Assembly (NCBI GenBank): GCA_036397455.1
Contig: DASWIX010000078.1
Coordinates: 66,771-130,770 of the forward strand
Source of the DNA: JADFNB01 sp036397455
Lineage (GTDB): Bacteria > Gemmatimonadota > Gemmatimonadetes > Gemmatimonadales > GWC2-71-9
Reading direction: 5' to 3'
Length of the DNA stretch: 64,000 nt
The notes beneath the pieces are model-generated. The model was not told the origin of the DNA. It was given only the letters and a program-made list of their open reading frames with translations, and searched no databases. Positions within the stretch are counted from its first letter, which is position 1. The number at the start of each line of letters is the position of its first letter. This document shows positions 1 to 7,148 of this stretch, piece after piece. The position numbers were made by a program, and so were the translations under genes.

Positions 1-165
1 ATCGTGGGACCACGTGATGGAGGCATGCGTGCCGGAGACCAGCCGTTCCTCGGGCGCGAACGTGAGGTTCGTGCCGGCCTCCCGGCCGACGGTGAACGTC
101 CCGTCTTGCAGTCGCAACTCGGCACCCTGGCGCGTGCCGGACAACACGATCAGCCGGGCGATCAC
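1..165 (-). CDS. FHA-domain protein, 5' part (runs off left edge)
   Basis: The 55 visible codons on the minus strand read as the first half of a forkhead-associated (FHA) domain: a beta-strand IARLIVLSGTRQGAELRL, then the TVGR motif with its conserved Gly-Arg, and later the S-G-T-H turn that normally contacts phosphothreonine. FHA domains bind pThr peptides made by Hanks-type kinases, which are abundant in this window, so a role in that signalling is likely but inferred. The start is taken as GTG at 165 because no ATG follows the in-frame TAG that ends the gene upstream; the Shine-Dalgarno is weak (GGTGA). The C-terminal partner domain lies outside the window. Confidence 0.8.
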   Translation of the reverse strand, partial: MIARLIVLSGTRQGAELRLQDGTFTVGREAGTNLTFAPEERLVSGTHASITWSHD

Positions 166-186
166 CGGTTCACCGGAACGGTCGGA

Positions 187-351
187 CTACAACGCGGTCC
201 CGCCCGCACCGTCTGCGGCGCAGGTACACAACTTCGCGGGCGGGCGGTCGGCATTCATCATGAGACCGGTGGGGTACTTGCTTTGGGCGTCCGGGTCCTC
301 CGGGATCTCCCGCCACCCGCCACACGTGAGGCATTTCGTGTACAACGCCAT
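187..351 (-). CDS. small 54-aa Cys-motif protein, possible zinc-binding
   Basis: A short gene with a good ribosome binding site (AAGGAG five bases before ATG at 351). The product begins MALYTKCLTCGGWREIPEDP and has a CxxC near its start (C7, C10) and a CxC near its end, an arrangement that could bind one metal ion. No named family is recognised. It ends in TAG eight codons before the FHA gene start, in the same reading frame, so the two are probably co-transcribed; a domain split by one nonsense change cannot be excluded. The clear RBS supports an independent small protein. Confidence 0.55.
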   Translation of the reverse strand: MALYTKCLTCGGWREIPEDPDAQSKYPTGLMMNADRPPAKLCTCAADGAGGTAL

Positions 352-469
352 CGTCGCTCCTTCTTCGTCCGGGACGCCGCTCGGGGTTGGGCGAACGCGC
401 TGGACCAAATCTACCCGGGGATATGCGCTCTCGTGCACGACGGGCTGTTCTCGTGGCTGACGTGCTAAG

Positions 470-541
470 TGCCCCCAAGGGGAATCGAACCCCTGTTCCC
501 ACCTTGAAAGAGTGGTGTCCTAGCCGTTAGACGATGGGGGC
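470..541 (-). tRNA. tRNA-Glu (anticodon TTC)
   Basis: The minus strand folds as a complete cloverleaf: acceptor GCCCCCA paired with TGGGGGC, D-arm GTCTAACGGCTAGGAC, anticodon arm CCACT/GGTGG around loop CTTTCAA giving anticodon TTC, and T-arm with GGTTCGATTCC. The discriminator is A and no CCA is encoded. It is downstream of the second tRNA-Glu, 17 bases away, and the two are probably one transcript. Confidence 0.95.
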
Positions 542-558
542 GGAAGGCGAAGGTGTGA

Positions 559-631
559 TAGCGGTAACGGGATTCGAACCCGTGTTTCAGCCTTGAGAGG
601 GCCGCGTCCTAGTCCCCTAGACGATACCGCC
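559..631 (-). tRNA. tRNA-Glu (anticodon CTC)
   Basis: Minus-strand cloverleaf with acceptor GGCGGTA paired with TACCGCT (first pair G-U), D-arm GTCTAGGGGACTAGGAC and anticodon loop CCTCTCAAG giving anticodon CTC. The T-arm is GGGTTCGAATCCC and the discriminator is A. Body and D-arm closely match the adjacent tRNA-Glu(TTC), consistent with tandem duplication and anticodon change. Confidence 0.93.
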
Positions 632-645
632 GGACAAGACACGAA

Positions 646-674
646 AATATCACCACGGCCCACGGACCACGCAA
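646..674 (-). promoter_or_regulatory. predicted sigma70-type promoter of the tRNA-Glu pair
   Basis: On the minus strand TTGCGT (669-674) is followed after 16-17 bases by TGATAT/GATATT (646-652), about 15 bases before the first tRNA base. Spacing and location fit a stable-RNA promoter. The inverted-repeat end of the neighbouring island starts only 17 bases further upstream. Confidence 0.5.
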
Positions 675-690
675 GCTGCTCGGACGGTTG

Positions 691-711
691 CGGCACTGGT
701 ACAGTTTGACG
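691..711 (+). repeat. left 21-bp terminal inverted repeat
   Basis: Begins CGGCACTGG and ends GTTTGACG. It is the exact reverse complement of 2669-2689; the identity stops abruptly at both sides of the 21 bases. Confidence 0.8.
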
Positions 712-831
712 ACGACCGACGCTAGACCTAGACCTAAGACCTAGATTGGGCACCGATGGTTTGTGCAGGTCGGAGCCTCGCCCTTCTCCGGTATGCGAAG
801 GCGCTCGTTGGTAGACCGGTACAAAACCGAG

Positions 832-1269
832 CTACACAAACCGCTGCGGTACATGGTACGTTGACTTGTCCGCTAACTTGCTGCGGGCCGGAGTGGAAGG
901 CGTGGATGTGAACTGCGCATGGGCGTAGTTGCGACGCGGCTTCCTGACCGGCTCGTGCCGCACGTCCGAGCCGATTTCTCGGACGTTTCCGACACTGAAC
1001 TCTACCAGGCCCGCCTCGGCCGGATGAGGTTTCTCGGCGTGACCGATGCGGGATCGCTCGGCCGTGCTGAATCGAGCTAGATCACAACTGAGGCCCCACT
1101 TGTCGCGAAAGAACGAGGGCTTGGGCCTTCCTGCCCTTCTTGGTTCCCTGTACACCTGATCAACCTTGTGGAGCGCCCGCCAGAGCTTCTCCCCCGGCGG
1201 GATGAACTCAATCCTGCGCCACGTCAGCCGGAATATCCACCGAACGGCGAAGCCAACTAAGCCACTCAT
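832..1269 (-). CDS. hypothetical protein, third gene of the island operon
   Basis: The recognisable part of the product begins IEFIPPGEKLWRALHKVDQ, continues with a GLSCDLARFST segment and a GLVEFSVGNVREIGSDVRHEP segment, and ends in a basic tail. This pattern (a PxFR..GLS strand, then a V..GxVRE.G.DV..DP strand ending in HA) resembles an uncharacterised family often found beside TIGR04255 genes, recalled from memory. The start is uncertain: ATG at 1269 is given here, an in-frame ATG also lies at 1311, and the conserved part starts at an ATT (1212) that overlaps the previous gene's TGA. Overlap of at least 4 bases with the upstream gene suggests translational coupling. Confidence 0.55.
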   Translation of the reverse strand: MSGLVGFAVRWIFRLTWRRIEFIPPGEKLWRALHKVDQVYREPRRAGRPKPSFFRDKWGLSCDLARFSTAERSRIGHAEKPHPAEAGLVEFSVGNVREIGSDVRHEPVRKPRRNYAHAQFTSTPSTPARSKLADKSTYHVPQRFV

Positions 1270-1729
1270 CCAGAGTTTCGTTTCGTAGCGGGACCACACG
1301 TTCATCGGCACCCTCAGGGTAGAAGTTCGACAGCAGCAGCGTGTTCTCCTGCGGATACAGGGTCATGAAAATGGTCTTGCCGCCCACCTGGATCTCGATG
1401 TCGATCGAGCCATCGCTCGCGGGTCCGGTCGTCACTACCTCTGGAATCGTGCCTGTCCCCAAGAGATGGTCCTGGCTGTAGTCAAGTATTTCAGCGACGT
1501 TGAGCAGTACCTCCTCAGCAAACGGCTCGGCGTTGTATCCATCCCACCGAGGCTGATAGTGCTTGTATCTCAGCAACTCCCGATGCGCCCCCTCAAAAGA
1601 CGACCGAATCCTCGCCTCCTCTAGGGACACCGGCGACACGAGATTGGTGATGTACGTGGATGAGGGCGGTGTCGTGTACGCAATGGCCGCCGGGGGCAGG
1701 AAGTTCGTACTGAAAAGCCACCTGGTCAT
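1208..1729 (-). CDS. hypothetical protein with WDGYNAEP motif, second gene of the island operon
   Basis: A 173-aa protein. The central stretch LLRYKHYQPRWDGYNAEP followed by a helix and a beta-rich half (IDIEIQVGGKTIFMTLYP) matches a widespread but uncharacterised family marked by W-D-G-Y-x-A-x-P. The ATG at 1729 overlaps the TGA of the preceding gene (ATGA) and has GGGAGG nine bases upstream, so start and coupling are well supported. It lies between the TIGR04255-like gene and the third gene with no gap. Function is unknown; the conserved three-gene arrangement suggests the products act together. Confidence 0.7.
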   Translation of the reverse strand: MTRWLFSTNFLPPAAIAYTTPPSSTYITNLVSPVSLEEARIRSSFEGAHRELLRYKHYQPRWDGYNAEPFAEEVLLNVAEILDYSQDHLLGTGTIPEVVTTGPASDGSIDIEIQVGGKTIFMTLYPQENTLLLSNFYPEGADERVVPLRNETLDEWLSWLRRSVDIPADVAQD

Positions 1730-2448
1730 AGCAGTAGTCCTCCCATTACGTCTTTGCGCATGTGATCCGTAATGAACGCCTCGAACGTTTCGTTCGACTC
1801 GTGGTGCAGTCGTTCCAGCAGCTTCTCCAAATCGGTATCCTCCGCGACCCGGTCGTGGAAGTTCGCTTGAAACGTGACGTTCACGGGGTCCGATGCCGCG
1901 TGCACCTTGACGTGAACCTGTCGGTTACGGCCATCCACTTCGAGAATGCCGCGACCGAGATCGATGTCAAACGACTCCTTGCACTCTTCATACCATTGCG
2001 GTATCAAACTCCCACCGGTGTCCAAATACTTCGACGCCGCGAACTCCTTCTTAGGCACTCGAAACCTGTCAATCGTCAAAAGGTTCACGGAGCGGAGTGT
2101 TACCGCACCGAGCCCGGCTTCGAGGGCAGCGCGACCGACATTGAAGAGCCCTACGAAGGCCTGCCATCCAGGATAGTCGCCCGTCAGGTTGACGACGAAG
2201 AGGTCTTCACCCACCTGCGTCAACTCTTTCCTGCCTGGCTTCCAGCACCGCACTCGCTGCGTTTCTCGCGGAACCGCATGGCCGGCCCGAATCTGAACGC
2301 TCAAGCCGGCCGGGACGAGTTCGATTTCGGTGAAGCCCGCCTCTCTCAGTTTCGGTACAACATCGAAGAACCGAGCCTCCGTGAGAGTCTCGGGGGCAAG
2401 ATGCAGTTCGGCGTAGGTCTCTGTTAGCGTCGGTTTCCGATACGACAC
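1726..2448 (-). CDS. TIGR04255-like protein, first gene of the island operon
   Basis: A 240-aa protein resembling the TIGR04255 family of sporadically distributed proteins. Visible family features are the N-terminal LTETYAELHLAPE strand, the QVGEDLFVVNL..DYPGWQAF block at about 77-96, the VNLLTIDRF strand after the centre, and a C-terminal helix LLERLHHESNETFEAFITD. Start is GTG at 2448 with AAGGA seven bases upstream. The family has no established biochemical role; its patchy distribution and association with small partner genes are typical of toxin-antitoxin or defence modules, which is inference. It is first in a three-gene overlapping operon inside an inverted-repeat-bounded island. Confidence 0.7.
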   Translation of the reverse strand: MSYRKPTLTETYAELHLAPETLTEARFFDVVPKLREAGFTEIELVPAGLSVQIRAGHAVPRETQRVRCWKPGRKELTQVGEDLFVVNLTGDYPGWQAFVGLFNVGRAALEAGLGAVTLRSVNLLTIDRFRVPKKEFAASKYLDTGGSLIPQWYEECKESFDIDLGRGILEVDGRNRQVHVKVHAASDPVNVTFQANFHDRVAEDTDLEKLLERLHHESNETFEAFITDHMRKDVMGGLLL

Positions 2449-2668
2449 GCACGTTCCTTCTTAGGCGTCCAGCGACTCGACTCGCCTCAGGCAGCGCAGG
2501 GCCGTCCCACTTCGTGAAACATTTCACAATGTACCGAGAACGGCACTACGCCGCTATCAGCAAACACACCGACCGTGCCTTGTCAAGGCAAACACGAGGG
2601 TTCACATCCCCCGTGTGGGCGCGCCGTGCGGCCTCCACCGCGAACCGCTGCACCGTTCAGGGCGGCTC

Positions 2669-2689
2669 CGTCAAACTGTACCAGTGCCG
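2669..2689 (-). repeat. right 21-bp terminal inverted repeat
   Basis: Exact reverse complement of 691-711, lying in the gap between the island's first gene and the next chromosomal gene (which ends at 2706). Nothing else is recognised in the 2449-2705 gap. Confidence 0.8.
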
Positions 2690-2705
2690 ACGGTCGCGGC
2701 GCCTG

Positions 2706-5651
2706 CTACTGGTCGCGGCACCAGTGGCGGCCGGAATGTAACAACTCCTCGGCGTCCGTCACGTCGAGCGGCCCGGCGAACAGGAAGCCTTGCACCTGGT
2801 CGCACTCCAGTGTTTCGAGGTACGCGCGCTGGTGTTCGGTCTCGACGCCCTCCGCCACCACCGCCATGCCGAGGTTCCGTGCCAGCGTGACAATCGTGCG
2901 GACGATCTCGGTGTTCTCCATATCGATCCCGATGCGACTCACGAACGACTGATCGATCTTCAGGGCGTCGAGGCTGAACCGGTGCAGGTAGCCGAGTGAC
3001 GAGTAGCCGGTGCCGAAATCGTCCACCTGCACCTGCACACCGGAGTGTTTCAGTTCGTCCAACAGCCGCGCGCTGTTCTCGGCACGGTCCATGAGCACAC
3101 TTTCCGTAATCTCCAGCTTGAGCGCCGCCGCCGGCAGTCCCGTCACCGAAAGCGCGTCGGCGACCGACTCGACGAGATCACCTTCCTTGAACTGGCGCGG
3201 GGACAGATTCACGCTCACCATCAACGGACTCGCGCCGTTGCGCGGGATCGCCTGCCACTCGCTCGTCTGCCGGCACGCCTCCCACAGCGCCCACTGCCCT
3301 ATCCCGATGATCAGGCCGGTTTCCTCGGCGAGTTGAATGAACTCGGTCGGCGCCACCAGCCCCCGTTCGGGATGGTCCCAGCGTAACAACGCCTCGAACC
3401 CGGACAACTGCCCGCTCGCGAGCGAGATGATCGGCTGGTAGACCAGGCGAAACTCCTGGCGATCGAGTGCGTACCGGAGGTCGGTCTCGAGCCGCAGCAG
3501 CGTCACCGCGTGCTGGTGCATGCCCTGCTGGAACACCTCGTGTCGGGCCTTGCCCGCGGCCTTGGCGTTATACATCGCGGTGTCCGCATCGCGCAGGATC
3601 TCAGACGGGGTGCGGTAGTGGGGTGTACTCAGGGCAATCCCGATGCTGGTGGACGTGAAGATCTCGTGTGTCCCGATGGTGAACGAGGTCATCAATTCGG
3701 ACTGAATGCGCTCGGCGATACGTAGCGCATCTTCCTCGCCCGTGATGTCGTCGAGCAGTACGGTGAACTCGTCCCCGCCCAACCGCGCGACGGTGTCGCC
3801 CGGTCGCAAACATCCACCCAGCCGCTCGGACACGGCCATGAGCAGTTTGTCGCCCACCAGGTGCCCAAGGCTGTCGTTCACCACCTTGAATCGGTCGATA
3901 TCGAGGAACAACACGGCGAAGCGGTACTCGTTGCGCCGTCGCAGGCGCGCGATCGATCGTTCGAGCAGGGTGGCGAACAGCGCACGATTCGGTAGCCCGG
4001 TGAGCACGTCGTGGAACGCGTCGTGGATCAGCCGTTCCTCGGCGCTCTTGCGTCCGCTGACGTCGGTCTGAGATCCGGCCATGCGTAACGCCTTGCCGAT
4101 CCCGTTGCGCTCGGCCACCCCCCGGCACAATACCCAGCGATACGATCCGTCCTTGTGCAGGATGCGATGCTCGCTCTCGAAATGCGGCGACGGGCCGTCC
4201 AGGTGCGACGTGATCTCACCCTTGAGCCGCTCCACGTCGTCCGGATGAACCCGTTGAAACCAGTCCTCGGGCCGCCGACCCACTTCGCTCTCGCTGTACC
4301 CGAGCATCGCCCTCCAGCGAGGGGAGTAGTACACCAGGCCCGACCGCAGATCCCAGTCCCACAGGCCGTCGTTCGCGCCCCGCGAGGCGAGCGCGTAGCG
4401 TTCTTCGCTCTCGCGCAACGCGCGTTCCGTCTTCTTCCGCTCGGTCACGTCGCGCACGATACCGCGAAAGCCCGTGACCCAGCCCGCGTGGTCCTTGACC
4501 GCGGTGACCGACGCCTCCACCAGCCGTCTGGTGCCGTCCCCGCGAATGACCTCCCAATCGAAGATCCGTGCCGCGGCGCCCGTGGCATAGACTTCATTGA
4601 ACGTGCGGAAGACGCGGCGCGCGTTCTCTTCGTCCATGTAGCCGCGGTTGTTCATCCCACGCAGCGTGGCGGCCGGATAGCCGAGCAGGCGCTCGAGCGC
4701 GTCGTTGAAATCGCGGATGTTCCCGGCGGTATCGACTTCGTAGTATCCGTCCTCGATGGTCGCCAGGATCGTGCGATACCGCGCTTCCGACTCGGCCAGC
4801 GCCGCCAGCGCCCGCCGGCGCTCCGTGATGTCGTTGGTGAGCGCCAGCACGCACTGCTCGCCGCGCATCTCGAAGACATCGGCCGAATACAGGCCCCAGC
4901 GTTCTTCCCCGTCCTTCACGCGGAATGCGTATTCGAAGTTTCGCACGATCCCGTCGCGATCGAGCACCCGCAATGCCTCCGCGCGCGCCGCGGGATCGAC
5001 CCAGAGCCCGATCTCGCTCTTCGTGCGGCCGACGACCTCCGCATGGGTGTAGCCGGTCGTCTCCATGAACGCGTCATTCACTTCGCGGATGCGACCGCTC
5101 GCCCGCTCGGAGATCACCGCCAGGCCCGGGGATGAACGAAACGCGTGCGCGAACAACTCTTCGGATTCTTTCAGTGCGTCCACGGTCCGCTTCATGTCGG
5201 TGATGTCGCGGTACATCCCGTAGACCGCCACCTGCCCGCCGGCCAACCGAATGGGCGTTCCGAGGATCGAGACGTGGAGCGTCGATCCGTCCTTGCGACG
5301 ACGCACCGTCTCGAACGCGACGTCGGCACCTTCGGCAACCGAGCGCGTGGCGGATTTCGCTTCCTCCTGCAGATCGGCGGGCGCCAGCAGTTCGTCGAGC
5401 GAGCGGCCGGACGCCTCGTGCGCGGTGAAGCCGAACATCCGCGTGAACGCCCCGTTCACCCGGATGACCCGACTGTTATTGCTGGCGAGGACGACGGCTT
5501 CGGGAGCACTTTCGAACAACTGCTCGAAATAGGCGCGGTCGGCGCCGGTCTCCGACGCCCGGTGGTCCCGAGAAAGGCGGCGCCACAGCACGATAGCGAC
5601 TGCCACCGAACCAACCGTTACCACGAGAGATATGCCGAGCAACCAAGTCAT
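2706..5651 (-). CDS. PAS(x4)-GGDEF-EAL bifunctional c-di-GMP enzyme
   Basis: A 981-aa membrane-anchored sensor enzyme. One N-terminal membrane helix (about 4-24) is followed by four PAS domains at roughly 42-152, 165-277, 290-407 and 418-535. A GGDEF domain (545-705) has an intact GGDEF motif at 625-629, and an EAL domain (720-975) keeps FEALLRW near 752, the N in NLSPRQF, the E in LEITES, the DD of VDDFGTG and the E of VVAEGVE. Both diguanylate cyclase and phosphodiesterase activities are therefore possible. It is separated by 206 bases from a divergent diguanylate cyclase, so the two probably share a signalling role. Ligands of the PAS domains cannot be read from sequence. Confidence 0.93.
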   Translation of the reverse strand: MTWLLGISLVVTVGSVAVAIVLWRRLSRDHRASETGADRAYFEQLFESAPEAVVLASNNSRVIRVNGAFTRMFGFTAHEASGRSLDELLAPADLQEEAKSATRSVAEGADVAFETVRRRKDGSTLHVSILGTPIRLAGGQVAVYGMYRDITDMKRTVDALKESEELFAHAFRSSPGLAVISERASGRIREVNDAFMETTGYTHAEVVGRTKSEIGLWVDPAARAEALRVLDRDGIVRNFEYAFRVKDGEERWGLYSADVFEMRGEQCVLALTNDITERRRALAALAESEARYRTILATIEDGYYEVDTAGNIRDFNDALERLLGYPAATLRGMNNRGYMDEENARRVFRTFNEVYATGAAARIFDWEVIRGDGTRRLVEASVTAVKDHAGWVTGFRGIVRDVTERKKTERALRESEERYALASRGANDGLWDWDLRSGLVYYSPRWRAMLGYSESEVGRRPEDWFQRVHPDDVERLKGEITSHLDGPSPHFESEHRILHKDGSYRWVLCRGVAERNGIGKALRMAGSQTDVSGRKSAEERLIHDAFHDVLTGLPNRALFATLLERSIARLRRRNEYRFAVLFLDIDRFKVVNDSLGHLVGDKLLMAVSERLGGCLRPGDTVARLGGDEFTVLLDDITGEEDALRIAERIQSELMTSFTIGTHEIFTSTSIGIALSTPHYRTPSEILRDADTAMYNAKAAGKARHEVFQQGMHQHAVTLLRLETDLRYALDRQEFRLVYQPIISLASGQLSGFEALLRWDHPERGLVAPTEFIQLAEETGLIIGIGQWALWEACRQTSEWQAIPRNGASPLMVSVNLSPRQFKEGDLVESVADALSVTGLPAAALKLEITESVLMDRAENSARLLDELKHSGVQVQVDDFGTGYSSLGYLHRFSLDALKIDQSFVSRIGIDMENTEIVRTIVTLARNLGMAVVAEGVETEHQRAYLETLECDQVQGFLFAGPLDVTDAEELLHSGRHWCRDQ

Positions 5652-5857
5652 GGGCGCCGGGGCGAATTAGGGGAAAAACACGGCGAAAGTCAAGCGGGAA
5701 CGAAGACCGCAAGCCCAATCCGGGGAATCACTTGCGTCAGGCCTTCCATCCGGGTCGCGCCTACCTGATCGGTCCCGTCCGGATGTTGCACCTTTCGTCA
5801 GTGCGCCGCCGTGCCGTCGAACACAACACCGCGACCGTCGAACGACTACTATGCGGC

Positions 5858-7108
5858 GTGTCCAACCGCATCTGGGGTGTCCTGGTCCCGGAGGGACTGC
5901 TGGTGCTCGCCGCCGTGGCGACGGTCGAACTCGACCTGCTGCGCGGCCCGCTGGCGGCGTTTTTCGAGTTCTTCCCATCCGTGGTGTTCACCGCCGGCTT
6001 GTTGCTCGCGTGGCGCTTCGAGCGCGGGCGGGCGGTCTTCGGACTCCTGCTCCTTGCGGTGGCGGAGCGCGTCGCGACATGGGCCGCGAGCAGCGCCACC
6101 GGGACATGGGAACCGGTGGTCCTGTTGTCCGCCGGCGTGCTGATCCCGGTCAATTTGGTCGCGCTCGCCCTGCTGCCGGATCGAGGCACCTTCACGCGGT
6201 CCGGCGCACTCCGCCTGGCTTTTCTCACCGGGGAAGTCGCCCTCGTGGCGCTGCTCGCCCGCCCGGAAGAAGCGTGGGTGCGGCCGATCCTCGAGCTCTC
6301 ATTCCTTCCCGTCGTCGGTGACTGGACGATGATTGGCGATCCGGCATTACTGACGGCGGCGACCGCTGTGGTGGTACTCGCCATCCGTTCCGCGCACACC
6401 ACCAGCCCGCTCGACCGCGGGCTCCTCTGGGCGACCGTGGCCGCCACTATCGCGGTCGGCGTGGCACTCACCGCCAGAGCCACGGTGCCGCCGGTCATGA
6501 CCGGGTCCCCGATCCACCCGTCGACCGTGTTCTTCACCGCGGCGGGCCTGGCCTTGCTGGTGTCGACCGTGGAAGCCTCACACTCGCTGGCGTACCGCGA
6601 CGCCCTGACCGGCCTGCCGAGCCGCCGCGCGCTCGATGACGCGCTCGACCGACTCTCGGGGCGATACGCGATCGCGATGGTTGACATCGATCGGTTCAAA
6701 CCGTTGAACGACCAACACGGCCACGACGTGGGTGACCAGGTGCTCCGGATGGTCGCGACCGTGCTGACCGAGGTGGGTGGCGGGGGGCGAGCGTATCGAT
6801 ACGGCGGCGAAGAGTTTGCCCTCGTATTCCCCCGCAAGGGAATCGACGATACGCTTCCGCACCTTCAGCGGGTCCGCCAGGCGGTGGAGTCGTCCCGCTT
6901 CGCCCTGCGGGCGCAGGACCGTCCGCTCGAGAAGCCGGCCAAGCCGAAACCCCGCCCGCAACCCGACACGGTGGCGGTCACCGTCAGCATGGGCGTCGCG
7001 GCGTCCTCCGGCTCGAGGACCACGGCGCCGGCCAGCGTCCTCGTCGCCGCGGACGAAGCGCTGTATCGTGCCAAGCGCGGAGGGCGCAACAGGATCGGAC
7101 ACTCATGA
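5858..7108 (+). CDS. membrane-bound diguanylate cyclase (GGDEF)
   Basis: About 416 aa. The N-terminal two-thirds is a set of roughly seven or eight hydrophobic segments of no recognised sensor family, followed by a GGDEF domain starting at YRDALTGLPSRR with active-site motif GGEEF in RYGGEEFALVF. It should make c-di-GMP. GTG at 5858 (VSNRIWGVLVPEG) is chosen because the hydrophobic region begins immediately after it; in-frame ATGs further upstream (5783, 5732) give an unlikely basic extension. A TACTAT hexamer just ahead of the GTG could be a -10 element of a leaderless transcript. Divergent from the PAS-GGDEF-EAL gene. A Pro/Lys-rich insertion interrupts the end of the domain. Confidence 0.85.
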   Translation: MSNRIWGVLVPEGLLVLAAVATVELDLLRGPLAAFFEFFPSVVFTAGLLLAWRFERGRAVFGLLLLAVAERVATWAASSATGTWEPVVLLSAGVLIPVNLVALALLPDRGTFTRSGALRLAFLTGEVALVALLARPEEAWVRPILELSFLPVVGDWTMIGDPALLTAATAVVVLAIRSAHTTSPLDRGLLWATVAATIAVGVALTARATVPPVMTGSPIHPSTVFFTAAGLALLVSTVEASHSLAYRDALTGLPSRRALDDALDRLSGRYAIAMVDIDRFKPLNDQHGHDVGDQVLRMVATVLTEVGGGGRAYRYGGEEFALVFPRKGIDDTLPHLQRVRQAVESSRFALRAQDRPLEKPAKPKPRPQPDTVAVTVSMGVAASSGSRTTAPASVLVAADEALYRAKRGGRNRIGHS

Positions 7109-7148
7109 CCAGGCGACCCGCCGTGAACCCCCAACCATCGAGAAGACC

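Larger units (their letters stand above)
691..2689. mobile_element. 2.0-kb island bounded by perfect 21-bp inverted repeats, no transposase
   Basis: Perfect 21-bp inverted repeats at 691-711 and 2669-2689 enclose exactly one three-gene operon (832-2448). Base composition inside is visibly less GC-rich than the flanks. Outside the repeats, ACGGTTG (684-690) and ACGGTCG (2690-2696) agree at six of seven positions, which could be a decayed target duplication. No transposase or recombinase is present, so if mobile it was moved in trans. The GGCACTG start of the repeat recalls IS6-type ends from memory, but this was not tested. Confidence 0.6.

Noticed and set aside
187..189. TAG readthrough or pyrrolysine at the stop between the Cys-motif and FHA genes
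   Set aside because: No supporting pyrrolysine genes or stem-loop are seen, and the small upstream gene has its own good RBS; ordinary adjacent genes are simpler.
632..831. Short ORF on the minus strand overlapping the tRNA genes
   Set aside because: It reads through tRNA-Glu sequence and the promoter; no RBS and no homology by eye.
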